A stretch of 38,199 nucleotides of DNA, taken from Psychrobacter sp. 72-O-c. GTDB lineage: Bacteria > Pseudomonadota > Gammaproteobacteria > Pseudomonadales > Moraxellaceae. The translations under genes were made by a program, and so were the position numbers. Positions 16,592-25,658 of the stretch are shown in pieces. The notes under the pieces are model-generated. The model saw only the letters and a list, made by a program, of their open reading frames with translations, made no database searches and was not told the DNA's origin. Numbering within the stretch: the stretch's first letter is position 1; each line of letters begins with the position of its first letter. The stretch is taken from positions 1-38,199 of the forward strand of contig NZ_CAJHBI010000030.1 in NCBI RefSeq assembly GCF_904846605.1, read 5' to 3'.

Positions 16592-17858
16592 TAATAACAA
16601 CCTTTCTTTAGCTAGTTTATGTAGTAACGCTACCAACCAGAATGGTGATGATTTCGTTGGTCTAAGGTTTGTGTGGGATGAAAGTAAAAAACTTTATAGT
16701 GTAAGAGTTAAATTCCCAGTCGGTTATAGGGTTTCAGAGAGCGATGTAGTGGTCAGGGACGAGATATTACAACTTATGTCTATACTTCGTAAATATGGTG
16801 ATACACAGTCTTTGCTGCCAGATGTTACGCATGAAATTTCTAAAAAATATAATTCATTTCCTATAGATGCTTATAGGAGGATTATATACGACTACCTTAA
16901 TAGAGGTGGCTACTACCAGGAATACGAAGAAACCTATGTTAGTCGTAGTGCAGGTAAAGTCAATTGGAGCCGAACTATTAGGAAAGAAAAGCCTATTCTT
17001 CAAAAGAATAGTGTTGCCTATCTTACTATGCAAGTTAGGAAAAACAATTACACAGATAAGAATTTAATAACTGAGATTAGTAAATACTGTGTTTACGAGA
17101 GTTTTCTTAAACTTGGATGGCTTTACAAGCATAAACTTCCACCTAAGCCTAATCTACCATTTAACAAAGCAAGATATACAACTGCCTTGAACGCTAAATT
17201 AATGAGCGCAAATCAGGATAGTGACAAAAAACTATTTCAAAGCATGTTAGATGTCGTTAACTTCTTAGGTAAACGTCCTGAACAAAGCAATACTTTATAC
17301 TTTGGTACAAATCGCTTTGAATACATATGGGAAAAGTTAATTGACAATAATTTTGGCGTGAAGGACAAACAGTCATACTTTCCTCGCGCAAAGTGGGAGC
17401 TGTATTTTAATGACGACAAACAAAGCAGTGCTCTTCAGCCCGATACAGTTATGAAAAAAGATGGTATTTTTGTACTAGACGCAAAATACTACCGATACGG
17501 TGCTACTGGAAACCCACTTCATTTACCTAACTCATCTTCTATTAATAAGCAGATCACTTACGGTGAGTATATCGCTAATAACCCTGTATTGAGTAAACAA
17601 GCAAAAGTTTATAATGCTTTCTTAATGCCTTTCGGAAAAAATAATTCTAACTTTAATACTGATGCAAATTACTTGTTGATAGGTAATGCTAAATCCGACT
17701 GGAAAACTAATGAAAATTCTTATGAGTCTGTGCAAGGTATACTTATAGACACAAAGCATCTGATGTCGATTAAACCAAGTTTTCATGATTTTGAACAGAG
17801 TGAGTTGTCTAAAACTATTCACCAAGGGTATTGTGAGCATATTAGAGTTGAAGAATAA
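16584..17858 (+). CDS. LlaJI-family (McrC-like) restriction endonuclease subunit
   Basis: A 424-residue protein with the features of the LlaJI/McrC nuclease group. The N-terminal half should contact the McrB-like partner. The C-terminal half carries a PD-(D/E)xK nuclease core with Asp287 in LQPD, then Asp299-Ala-Lys301 in FVLDAKYYRYG, preceded by a helix with Glu250 (FEYIWEKL). It overlaps the McrB-like gene, so all three genes form one operon. Together with the methyltransferase this is a complete restriction-modification system of LlaJI/BsuMI type. Only one methyltransferase accompanies it, which would suit a symmetric target or a second enzyme elsewhere. No relic of a second methyltransferase follows. 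Confidence 0.88.
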   Translation: MNDNNNLSLASLCSNATNQNGDDFVGLRFVWDESKKLYSVRVKFPVGYRVSESDVVVRDEILQLMSILRKYGDTQSLLPDVTHEISKKYNSFPIDAYRRIIYDYLNRGGYYQEYEETYVSRSAGKVNWSRTIRKEKPILQKNSVAYLTMQVRKNNYTDKNLITEISKYCVYESFLKLGWLYKHKLPPKPNLPFNKARYTTALNAKLMSANQDSDKKLFQSMLDVVNFLGKRPEQSNTLYFGTNRFEYIWEKLIDNNFGVKDKQSYFPRAKWELYFNDDKQSSALQPDTVMKKDGIFVLDAKYYRYGATGNPLHLPNSSSINKQITYGEYIANNPVLSKQAKVYNAFLMPFGKNNSNFNTDANYLLIGNAKSDWKTNENSYESVQGILIDTKHLMSIKPSFHDFEQSELSKTIHQGYCEHIRVEE

Positions 17859-18267
17859 GAATATATTTATAATCCAATTAATTATTTGAGTTGGGTAAGC
17901 CGTTAATGCTTAAAGATACCATTTATAATATCTCTTACGGCCACTTCAAAAACTCAATGAAGCTCACTACCCTGAATCATTTGCAAAAAACGTCTGTATT
18001 TAGTGCGCTTGGTCAAGTCTATGGGGATGCTTTGGTATGAGTTTGTAGTAATAAACACCTAGAGGAATTTAGAGTAGATACTCAGCGCAAATTAGCCCCA
18101 CTACCTTGCTATAACCATTGAGGTAACTCAAATAAAAAGTGATATATCCTCCTACTTACCGTCTTCAGTATAAAATTTTATGACTCACCAACAATCTAAT
18201 CTACTGATCCAAAAAAAGGCCAAGACTTATCATAGTAAGTATTGGCTCTTTTAATTCTCACTGCTAG
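17859..18267. other. Gene-poor junction between R-M operon and yceI
   Basis: No secure gene. A 44-codon plus-strand frame from ATG 17906 to TGA 18040 has no good ribosome-binding site and no recognisable homology; it may be a remnant. The right part contains a terminator hairpin. No direct repeat matching the left side of the island was noticed. Confidence 0.4.
18211..18252. terminator. Bidirectional terminator between R-M island and yceI
   Basis: GCCAAGACTTA (18219-18229) pairs with TAAGTATTGGC (18236-18246) with one G-T position. There is an A7 run on the left and CTCTTTT on the right, so it can act for both convergent transcripts. It lies about 15 bases past the yceI stop. Confidence 0.85.
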
Positions 18268-18882
18268 CTATTGTTTAGCAGCTTCGACTTGTATATTTAA
18301 AGTCAAATTTTTAGTCATTCCAAATAAGACATATTTATTGATATTCCACTTAGTCCGGTCAATCCTAGTAGTAAAATAACCCCTGCAGACTGATTTTTTG
18401 AGTATCGGGCTAAAGTAGCAATTGAATTTATTCGCTGTTAAGGTTACCGGATTGGTCTCACCATGTAGCGTTAAATTGCCATCAACTCGGGTGACATTTG
18501 GATTGGCCTTACCATTAGCAAAATACCACTTGGTAGACTCAAAATAAGCCAGCGGAAATTGCTCCCTATCAAAAAAGTCACGACCGGTTAGCATAATGTC
18601 GAACTTTTTATTACCTGTACTTAAGGAATTTATTGGAATAACGAGAGAAATACTACCTGTCTTTGCGCTTGGGTCATATTGCAACTGTCCCGTCACATTG
18701 TAAAAACCGCCAGTATTAGTAAAGGTTTTGAAATGATCAAGGGCAAAGCGGACATTGGTATGGGTAGGATCAATATTATAGTTGGCGGCATGGCTACTAC
18801 CGATGCAAGCTACCATTAATAATATTGCTCTTATTAGCTTGCGGTAGGGTGATAACACTCGGTCGAATAAAAGACGACTCAT
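18268..18882 (-). CDS. YceI-family secreted protein
   Basis: A 204-residue member of the YceI lipocalin-like family, periplasmic proteins that bind isoprenoid or similar lipids. A signal peptide is evident (basic RKLIR, hydrophobic AILLMVACIG, likely cleavage after SSHA). The family begins with YNIDPTHTNVRFALDHF, and DFFDREQFPLAYFEST, GNLTLHGETNPVTL and a C-terminal KYVLFGMTKNLTLNIQVEA follow. The n-region is long, so an internal start is conceivable, but AAGGA precedes this ATG. It carries two cysteines (NCYF, VCRGYF) that may form a disulfide. It stands alone. Exact ligand unknown. Confidence 0.9.
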   Translation of the reverse strand: MSRLLFDRVLSPYRKLIRAILLMVACIGSSHAANYNIDPTHTNVRFALDHFKTFTNTGGFYNVTGQLQYDPSAKTGSISLVIPINSLSTGNKKFDIMLTGRDFFDREQFPLAYFESTKWYFANGKANPNVTRVDGNLTLHGETNPVTLTANKFNCYFSPILKKSVCRGYFTTRIDRTKWNINKYVLFGMTKNLTLNIQVEAAKQ

Positions 18883-19118
18883 AACAACATTCCTTTGTAG
18901 AGTGATTTTAACGATAAAACTTATATACTAAATCGTTATTAATCTTACCCTCAGACTTTATTTTCATCCTAGTTTAATGCTGGTCACAGCATGATTATGC
19001 GCTACAGATTACGAACAATCGTACTGACTGTGTCGTTTCTAATATATTTTCCCAATTAAGGATATACTTTATAAATCAATACTAAAAAATAGGGGCTATA
19101 TAAGGTAAAATAGCACCT

Positions 19119-20204
19119 ATGACAGCACCTATAAAACCGACTTCGCGTAAGATTATTCATCTAGATATGGACGCCTTTTATGCCAGCGTAGAACAGCGTG
19201 ATTTTCCTGAGCTTCGTGGCAAGCCATTAGTGGTTGGCGGTGATCCAAGCGGGCGCGGTGTGGTTGCAGCGGCAAGCTATGAGGTGCGCCCATTTGGTGT
19301 GCGCTCGGCAATGTCCTGCTATGAGGCTCGCAAACGTTGTCCAGAGGTGATATTCGTACGACCACGCTTTGAGGTCTACCGCTCTGTTAGTGCCGATATT
19401 CGGGAAATTATGCGCCGTTTGACCCCGCACGTTGAGCCGTTATCATTAGATGAAGCTTATCTTGATGTCACTGGACTACCCGTTCATCAAGGATCGGCTA
19501 CGCTAATGGCCAATTGGCTGCGAGCACAAATATTAGAGCACACAGGATTGACTGCCTCCGCAGGTGTCTCATTTAATAAGATGCTGGCCAAAATTGCTTC
19601 TGATCTCAATAAGCCCAACGGTACCGCGATTATCACCCCAGCAGATGCTGATGCTTTTATTAGCACGCTGCCTATTGAGCGCTTTCATGGTATCGGTAAA
19701 GCAACTGCCAAACGCTTACACGCTATGGATATCAGTACCGGAGCGGATCTTCGGCGCACGCCAGCCGCGGTATTGGTGCAGGCATTTGGCAAGCGGGGGC
19801 AGTTTTATCACGATATTGCTCATGGTCGTGATGAGCGTCCGGTCAAGTCTGAGCGCCAGCATAAGTCCGTCGGCTCTGAGACCACGTTTCGAGATAACTT
19901 AAGCATGGATGATGAGTTGCTAACGCAAATTTATGAACAGAATGCCGATGCCTTTAGCCAAATGCACGGTAAACAGCTGATTGCTTATACTATTACCTTG
20001 AAAATCAAATACGCTGATTTTACCCAAATTACCCGCTCACATACGCTAGCTAACGCTTTTGTCAGTGCCGAGTCCGCCCATTATTGGCTAGACAAGCTAT
20101 TTTTAGATATTCCGCGTGCGCTACCCATTAGACTAGTCGGTGTGACCTACTCCTCTCTGACGCCTGCCACGCAATTACTGCCACAGCTAAATTTGTTTGA
20201 ATAA
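19119..20204 (+). CDS. dinB: DNA polymerase IV
   Basis: A Y-family translesion polymerase (361 residues) that copies past damaged bases. Catalytic metal ligands are in HLDMDAFYASVEQ (Asp16, Asp18, steric gate Phe20) and LSLDEAYLDVT (Asp111, Glu112). The fingers segment AAASYEVRPFGVRSAMS and the thumb helix-hairpin-helix SFNKMLAKIASDLNKPNGTAII / HGIGKATAKRL are intact. The C-terminus ends QLNLFE, a good sliding-clamp binding motif. It is monocistronic; no recognisable LexA box is seen in the upstream 230 bases, which fits the atypical damage response of Moraxellaceae. Confidence 0.96.
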   Translation: MTAPIKPTSRKIIHLDMDAFYASVEQRDFPELRGKPLVVGGDPSGRGVVAAASYEVRPFGVRSAMSCYEARKRCPEVIFVRPRFEVYRSVSADIREIMRRLTPHVEPLSLDEAYLDVTGLPVHQGSATLMANWLRAQILEHTGLTASAGVSFNKMLAKIASDLNKPNGTAIITPADADAFISTLPIERFHGIGKATAKRLHAMDISTGADLRRTPAAVLVQAFGKRGQFYHDIAHGRDERPVKSERQHKSVGSETTFRDNLSMDDELLTQIYEQNADAFSQMHGKQLIAYTITLKIKYADFTQITRSHTLANAFVSAESAHYWLDKLFLDIPRALPIRLVGVTYSSLTPATQLLPQLNLFE

Positions 20205-20431
20205 TGGGTTTATTCGAAAGGTGCGCTTATTCAAAAGATATTTTTGTTCGCAGGATACATTTAGTAGAGAAATAGTTTTATTAACCTTCATTTAGTTATT
20301 AGTATTGCTTAGGCTATTTAACTCTATTAACAACTACCCCTGTAGTTCGCAAAACGGCTGGTAAAGTAAAACTTTATAACCCTATTTCTGCTAAACTGAC
20401 GCCAAAATATTTATCTATTTAAAGACCTATT

Positions 20432-21634
20432 ATGACTGACTCTCACGCTATAATTTCTGACAATAATGACAATACAAATAATCACATCTTGGATTATTTA
20501 AGTGTGGCTGATTATGATTATGAACTGCCTGATAGTTTAATTGCGCGCTATCCATTGGCGCAGCGTTCAGCCTCTAAGTTGTTATATTTACCAGCTAGCG
20601 TTGAGGCCACTCAGACCAATCAGATACAAGACCATCTGTTTACTGAGCTGCCAGATTTACTTAACGCTGGCGATTTAATTGTCTTTAATGACACTAAGGT
20701 CATGAAAGCAAGACTGTTCGGCAATAAAGACACGGGCGGTAAGATTGAGGTGTTGATTGAGCGTTTAATGGATAGCACAGACCCACGTTTACAGGCTATT
20801 AATTCCACATCAAATACTGACAACGAACCGCTACCCGCAACGCAAAACGCTGCGTTATGCCATATAAAAGCCAGTAAAGCGCCGAAGCTTGGTCAGCGTT
20901 TGCTGCTTGCCGATGGTCATATGCATTGTGAGATGATTGGCCGCCAAGATAATTTGTTTATTCTTGCCTTTGACGAGCCAATTTTACCCCATCTCGAGCG
21001 TCATGGTGAGCTGCCTATTCCCCCCTACTTCGAGCGTCATGCAGACGCCACTGATAATACCCGTTATCAAACCGTCTTTCATGACCCCGCTAAGCTTGCT
21101 AGCGTTGCTGCACCTACGGCCAGCTTGCATTTTGATGATACCGTACTGGACATGCTGGCGGCAAAAGGCATTAATACGGCTTTTGTTACTTTGCACGTTG
21201 GCGCGGGTACTTTTGCTCCAGTAAAAACAGAAAACCTGCTTAATCACACTATGCACAGTGAATATGCGCACCTGCCGCAAACCACCGCGGATTTAATCAA
21301 CCAAACGCATGCCAATGGCGGACAAGTCATTGCTATCGGCACGACCGTAACCCGCGTCCTTGAAACCGCTTATCAAAAAACAGCCATTAATGGTCAGGCA
21401 CTCTCTAGTTGGTCAGGTGATACCGATATTTTCATTTATCCGGGCTTTAAGTTTGGGGTTATCGATCGCTTGCTGACTAACTTTCATTTGCCTAAGTCCA
21501 CTTTGTTAATGTTAGTATCCGCATTTGCAGGTAAAGACGTTATTGAAAACGCCTATCAGCACGCTATTGAGGCGCAGTATCGCTTTTTTAGTTATGGCGA
21601 TGCCATGCTATTAGATAGAACGATCATTAGATAG
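20432..21634 (+). CDS. queA: S-adenosylmethionine:tRNA ribosyltransferase-isomerase QueA
   Basis: QueA moves and isomerises the ribosyl part of SAM onto 7-aminomethyl-7-deazaguanine in tRNA, forming epoxyqueuosine at wobble position 34. Diagnostic segments are YELPDSLIARYPLAQRSASKLLYL, DLIVFNDTKVMKARLFG, GELPIPPYF, RYQTVFHDPAKLASVAAPTASLHF, TLHVGAGTFAPV and NFHLPKSTLLMLVSAFAG. At 400 residues it is about 50 longer than usual, owing to a 25-residue polar N-terminus and an insert near residues 112-135 rich in Asn, Thr and Ser. No tgt gene follows within the window. Role as a housekeeping tRNA-modification enzyme is secure. Confidence 0.96.
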   Translation: MTDSHAIISDNNDNTNNHILDYLSVADYDYELPDSLIARYPLAQRSASKLLYLPASVEATQTNQIQDHLFTELPDLLNAGDLIVFNDTKVMKARLFGNKDTGGKIEVLIERLMDSTDPRLQAINSTSNTDNEPLPATQNAALCHIKASKAPKLGQRLLLADGHMHCEMIGRQDNLFILAFDEPILPHLERHGELPIPPYFERHADATDNTRYQTVFHDPAKLASVAAPTASLHFDDTVLDMLAAKGINTAFVTLHVGAGTFAPVKTENLLNHTMHSEYAHLPQTTADLINQTHANGGQVIAIGTTVTRVLETAYQKTAINGQALSSWSGDTDIFIYPGFKFGVIDRLLTNFHLPKSTLLMLVSAFAGKDVIENAYQHAIEAQYRFFSYGDAMLLDRTIIR

Positions 21635-21956
21635 AAATGCGACTCGATAAAATTAAGACTTGAAGCGTGCTTTGGCATATTGGTCACAACTGCTATGGAA
21701 TAAGCTGGTAAACTAAACGGTATTTTGTTATAACAACAGCAGTAACTTATATTCTGAGGTGCTTGCTTATAAGCTGAGTCAAAACGGTGAGTTGCTAAAA
21801 TTTTAAATATCGGCAACGTATCACTGCTCAGTGTTTCAGCGCGTAGCATTTAAGTGCTTGTAATCTGAGTCCTTGAAGATAAGTCAGTATAAAAAGACAG
21901 TTCATATAAATTTAATATAAATAGACCCTATAATAGAAACTATAAAAGGCCTGCGC
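21635..21956. other. Intergenic region upstream of fimV
   Basis: No gene is seen. A 12-bp palindrome TTGTTATAACAA lies at 21725-21736, and a TATAAT hexamer at about 21930 precedes the fimV start by 27 bases, with no convincing -35 element. The fimV promoter is probably here. Confidence 0.4.
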
Positions 21957-23852
21957 ATGTCTTGGCATCTACCTCATCGCTTTTATCGCTTGACCACCAT
22001 CCATCGGGGGGTGTCAATGGCGTTATTTTGTTCAGCCAGCTCTGTGGCAATGTCAGTGGTAATGTCATCTGGTGCGCAAGCGGCAACTATGGGCAAGACC
22101 ATCATAACGTCTGCACAGCACGAGCCTTTAGCGGCTAGCATTATAGTCACTGATATTAGAGCGGCTGATTTTTCAGCTGCTCTGGCCAATTCTGTTGTCT
22201 ATCAACAGATGGGGCTAACGCCGACCGCCTCAATGACCGTGCGCTTCAAGCCTATATCGTCTACCGCTGGTCAATTATTTATCAGTACGTCCCAGCCCGT
22301 ATCTAAGCCGTTTGCTGATGTGGTCTTGGCTATTAATGAGGGAGGACAACGTAAGGTTATCCCTAAAACCTTGCTCATGCCTCTTGATGATAGCCTGCCG
22401 ATTAAACCCTCTAATACCGTCATAACGACAGCAAAAAAGCCTAACCTACCAGTAGTTTCAACAACTAACGCGCAACCGTTAACGGTTAGAAAGGGCACGC
22501 CCCCACCATTACTGTCATCGCCTCGCATTCAGCCACCCACTCAAGCGTTAAACTTGCCGACAGCGTTAATGCCGATGTCTATGCCGCAGATGGGTAACCT
22601 CGTTAATGCTCCTAGTAGTGGCTCGAATGATGGTTCAAAAAGCACTATTTTAAATAACAGTAGTATACTAACTGCTGTTACTTCTTCAAATGCCAGTGTG
22701 AGCACCAGCAATAGTGCAAGTCCAGCTAACGCTGAGAGCATAAAAGCTACTAATAGCGAGGCTTCTGACAACATAGTTTCTAGTAATCTAGCTACAAATA
22801 AAACCGCCTCAAACAAGACATTATTGACCAATACAAACACTACAACATCAAATAATAATACGCCCACTACCGGCATAACAGATAAACAGCTCGATATTTT
22901 AAACATACAAGTCACACGGCAAATACAGCCTACCAATACCCTGAAACCCAAGACCCCGAATCCCAATACCAATACCAATACCAATACCAATACCAATGTA
23001 TTGGCTGCTCAGCCCGCAGCTGCTACATCAACGCCAACTGATAATAAAACTACACCAACTGCTGAGCTTAATACTGATAATTCAAACGTACCGCCCAGTA
23101 GCGATACCATTAATACTAATAGCATGGCCCAACAAACAGTATCGCCTAAGGTCATCGTTAGCGCTTCAGCTAACATTCCAACTAATAGTATGAGTGGTTC
23201 TGCGATAAATTACACCGTACAACGTAATGATAATTTATGGGTTATCTCGCAGCAGATCGCGGAGCGAAACAACCTTGACATTCAAACAGTCATGACCCAA
23301 ATTCAGTCTCAAAACCCTGATGCTTTTATTGATCAAGATGCCAACCAGCTAAAAGCCAACACTCGACTGAACCTATCTAATTATGACGTAATTCCATCAC
23401 AACAAAGCCTGCAAGCGGCTATTAGTGCCCAAAGACAATATACTCAGCGAGTAAGCAAGCCGGTGATCGAAACAACCGCTCAGCCAAAGTTAGCGCCTAA
23501 GACATCATCCGAGACTACTCAAGCCTCTAATCAGGCTACTACTACTAAAAGTCCTGAGAAACCGGTAAACACTACCACCCAGACATTGCCAAAAGCGCGT
23601 TTTTCTGTCCTCGCGCCAGCTCGCGATGGTAACGCTGATGGCGCCCAGACCAAAGCGGCGGCGGCAACGGGTAACGGTCTAAGTACAGATATATTAGCGA
23701 CTCTCAAATCGTCAAGAAAACGTACAGCGGTACAAGCCAGTCGTTTGTTAAAGACGAATAGTACACTTGGTAGCTATACTAGAAAATTACAATTACAAAA
23801 CCAAAAACTTGCTGAGCTTCAGGCTCGTCTTAAAAAATTACGCAATCAATAA
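21957..23852 (+). CDS. fimV: FimV-like protein, periplasmic LysM half
   Basis: A 631-residue counterpart of the periplasmic part of FimV, which binds peptidoglycan and organises type IV pili and polar assemblies. A signal peptide ends at about AQA. The FimV N-terminal domain follows (GKTIITSAQHEPLAASIIVTDI, ending VIPKTLLMPL), then a long linker rich in Asn, Thr, Ser and Pro. A LysM motif (YTVQRNDNLWVISQQIAERNNLDIQTVMTQIQSQNPDAF) sits at about residue 420, and the C-terminal coiled coil ends KLQLQNQKLAELQARLKKLRNQ. The stop codon falls just where full-length FimV would continue into its membrane segment. The next gene follows in the same frame with no gap. The linker contains a hexanucleotide repeat encoding Asn-Thr pairs. 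Confidence 0.85.
   Translation: MSWHLPHRFYRLTTIHRGVSMALFCSASSVAMSVVMSSGAQAATMGKTIITSAQHEPLAASIIVTDIRAADFSAALANSVVYQQMGLTPTASMTVRFKPISSTAGQLFISTSQPVSKPFADVVLAINEGGQRKVIPKTLLMPLDDSLPIKPSNTVITTAKKPNLPVVSTTNAQPLTVRKGTPPPLLSSPRIQPPTQALNLPTALMPMSMPQMGNLVNAPSSGSNDGSKSTILNNSSILTAVTSSNASVSTSNSASPANAESIKATNSEASDNIVSSNLATNKTASNKTLLTNTNTTTSNNNTPTTGITDKQLDILNIQVTRQIQPTNTLKPKTPNPNTNTNTNTNTNVLAAQPAAATSTPTDNKTTPTAELNTDNSNVPPSSDTINTNSMAQQTVSPKVIVSASANIPTNSMSGSAINYTVQRNDNLWVISQQIAERNNLDIQTVMTQIQSQNPDAFIDQDANQLKANTRLNLSNYDVIPSQQSLQAAISAQRQYTQRVSKPVIETTAQPKLAPKTSSETTQASNQATTTKSPEKPVNTTTQTLPKARFSVLAPARDGNADGAQTKAAAATGNGLSTDILATLKSSRKRTAVQASRLLKTNSTLGSYTRKLQLQNQKLAELQARLKKLRNQ
22963..22997. repeat. CCAATA hexanucleotide tandem repeat inside fimV linker
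   Basis: Nearly six copies of CCAATA encode a run of alternating Asn-Thr. The six-base unit keeps the frame, so slippage would vary linker length rather than switch the gene off. Confidence 0.9.
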
Positions 23853-23909
23853 TTGCCTAGCGGATCAACGCAGTGCGCTGCAATGATGATCGTAGGTGTG
23901 GGAGTAACT

Positions 23910-25493
23910 ATGGATAATATGCTATATATCATTGCCGGGCTTGTGCTCATTTTACTGGTAGCCGTACTGGTACTGCGCAAAAATAAAGCGCAAAATCCAC
24001 CAGAACAGCGGCCTATACAGACGGGTAGAAATGCGGCAGCCAATGCGCCAGTATCAACCCACAACGAGGATCGCCATAGTACCGCTCAGCGCGACCCTAA
24101 TAGCGTAAATAAGTTTGATAACACTGCTATCGCTCAGCGCTTTATGGATCAACAGCGCTATGATAAAGCCATTGAGACCCTAGATCGTGGTTTAATAGAA
24201 AAACCTAACGACAATCAGCTTTTGCTTAAACTCCTTAGCGTCTATGCAACAACGGATCAACTTGATGATTTTTATAGAGTCTATGATGCTATCAAAGCGC
24301 ATAGCGATGCAGAGACTATTAATCAAGCCGATGAGCTAAAAGCCTTGTTAGTTGGAGAGCAAGATCAAGAAGTACCGCCAGTCGTAACAGAAACTGATAA
24401 CAATAGTGATAATTTCGACAGTCTAGATTTTGACTTACCTACTGCACAAGCTGTCAGTGAAAAAAGCAATAAAGACCGTGTTTTTGATACGGCTACTGCT
24501 GAGACTAGCACCAGTCCAGAGAGGGCTGCGCCTACCGAACAATCAGAACCCGTTCTTGATCTAAACGATACCAACGCTGCTAACAATAACGTGGATGACA
24601 CTTTTGAGCTTACGCTTGGTGACTTAGAATCTGCCGATGACTTAGAATCCGCTAGTAATTTAGAGTCTGATACAGGTGAGCCCGTTGCCACCAACCTCAC
24701 ACCTGTCGATCAGTTAGATACGAATGAGGAAGAAAGCTCAGTTACGACTGACGACTATCTTATTACGCCAGCTACAGATAATCCAGTTGCTATTGAAAAT
24801 ACAGAGGATGACGACTTTACTCTGGACTTTGATTTGCCTGAGCAAGCGACTACTCCTGCAGACCATACCCCTGTAGACACAGCAGAAGACGACAGCAGTT
24901 TGGAAGAGATAAGCTTAGAGGATGATGATTTTGTCTTAGATTTTGCAGACTTAGCGGCTGATGCTGACCTTGATACTGATACGGTTGCCGGTAATAATAA
25001 TGATACTGAAAGCAACGCCGTTGCTGATGGTCCTGTTCAATCTACAGAAGACGACTTCACCTTATCCTTAGAGGATACTGATTCATCAGATGCAGAAAAC
25101 AAATCGCAGACTGATGCACCTACTACACCGGAAACGTTCGATGACACTACATTCATAGATGATGATTTTGATTTCGACTTTGACCCTACGCCCAGCTCAC
25201 CAACAGCAACGACTCCAGTCGAAGTTGAAGAGAGTAGTAGCCTCGAAAGCGATATTGAAAGCGGCAATGACAGGGTTGATGCTGAAACGGCAGCAGACTT
25301 TACGTCACGTTTTGCCGCAGACTTTGACTTTGTCAAAACCTTAGATAGTAATCAAGTGACTTTGGATTTGGCCGAACAATACCTAAAACTGGGCGAATAT
25401 GATAGTGCCAAACGCTTACTTAATGAAGTTATGGCTCAAGGTAATAGCGAGCAACAACATCAAGCTCAAGCTCTGCTTGACCGCACGGCTTAG
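23910..25493 (+). CDS. FimV-like protein, membrane-anchored acidic/TPR half
   Basis: About 527 residues from the ATG at 23910, which has GGGAG five bases upstream. A single membrane helix (MLYIIAGLVLILLVAVLVLR) is followed by a basic segment, a TPR-like region (IAQRFMDQQRYDKAIETLDRGLIEKPNDNQLLLKLLSVYA) and a long acidic stretch with recurring [DE]DDFxLxF motifs (for example EDDDFTLDFDLPEQ and EDDDFVLDFADLA). The end is the conserved FimV C-terminal domain (LDLAEQYLKLGEYDSAKRLLNEVMAQG). This corresponds to the cytoplasmic half of Pseudomonas FimV. The same frame is open directly back to the TAA of the upstream gene, with TTG at 23853, so the two genes look like one FimV cut by one stop codon. 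Confidence 0.83.
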   Translation: MDNMLYIIAGLVLILLVAVLVLRKNKAQNPPEQRPIQTGRNAAANAPVSTHNEDRHSTAQRDPNSVNKFDNTAIAQRFMDQQRYDKAIETLDRGLIEKPNDNQLLLKLLSVYATTDQLDDFYRVYDAIKAHSDAETINQADELKALLVGEQDQEVPPVVTETDNNSDNFDSLDFDLPTAQAVSEKSNKDRVFDTATAETSTSPERAAPTEQSEPVLDLNDTNAANNNVDDTFELTLGDLESADDLESASNLESDTGEPVATNLTPVDQLDTNEEESSVTTDDYLITPATDNPVAIENTEDDDFTLDFDLPEQATTPADHTPVDTAEDDSSLEEISLEDDDFVLDFADLAADADLDTDTVAGNNNDTESNAVADGPVQSTEDDFTLSLEDTDSSDAENKSQTDAPTTPETFDDTTFIDDDFDFDFDPTPSSPTATTPVEVEESSSLESDIESGNDRVDAETAADFTSRFAADFDFVKTLDSNQVTLDLAEQYLKLGEYDSAKRLLNEVMAQGNSEQQHQAQALLDRTA

Positions 25494-25517
25494 AAGGCTT
25501 AATTCTAATTAGAATTA

Positions 25518-25553
25518 GCAAGCATTTTATGATAGTAGGATGCTTGTTTTTAT
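25518..25553 (+). terminator. Rho-independent terminator after the FimV genes
   Basis: CAAGCAT (25519-25525) pairs with ATGCTTG (25540-25546) around a 14-base loop and is followed by a T-rich tract. It lies 25 bases after the fimV C-half stop. Confidence 0.75.
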
Positions 25554-25658
25554 TTATTTCTGAGCCTATTTAGCTGTAAACCTACTTTACTGTTAGTTAT
25601 ATTATCTCTCTCTATTAGCTGCCCTCCTTCTTTTACTTTTCCTTACTGCGTTTATACT

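Noticed and set aside
17906..18040. 44-codon plus-strand frame after the restriction nuclease
   Set aside because: No clear ribosome-binding site and no recognisable similarity; at most a gene remnant.
24365..25336. Several serine/valine-rich minus-strand frames opposite the FimV acidic half
   Set aside because: Low-complexity complements of the Asp/Glu/Thr-rich coding strand with no start signals.
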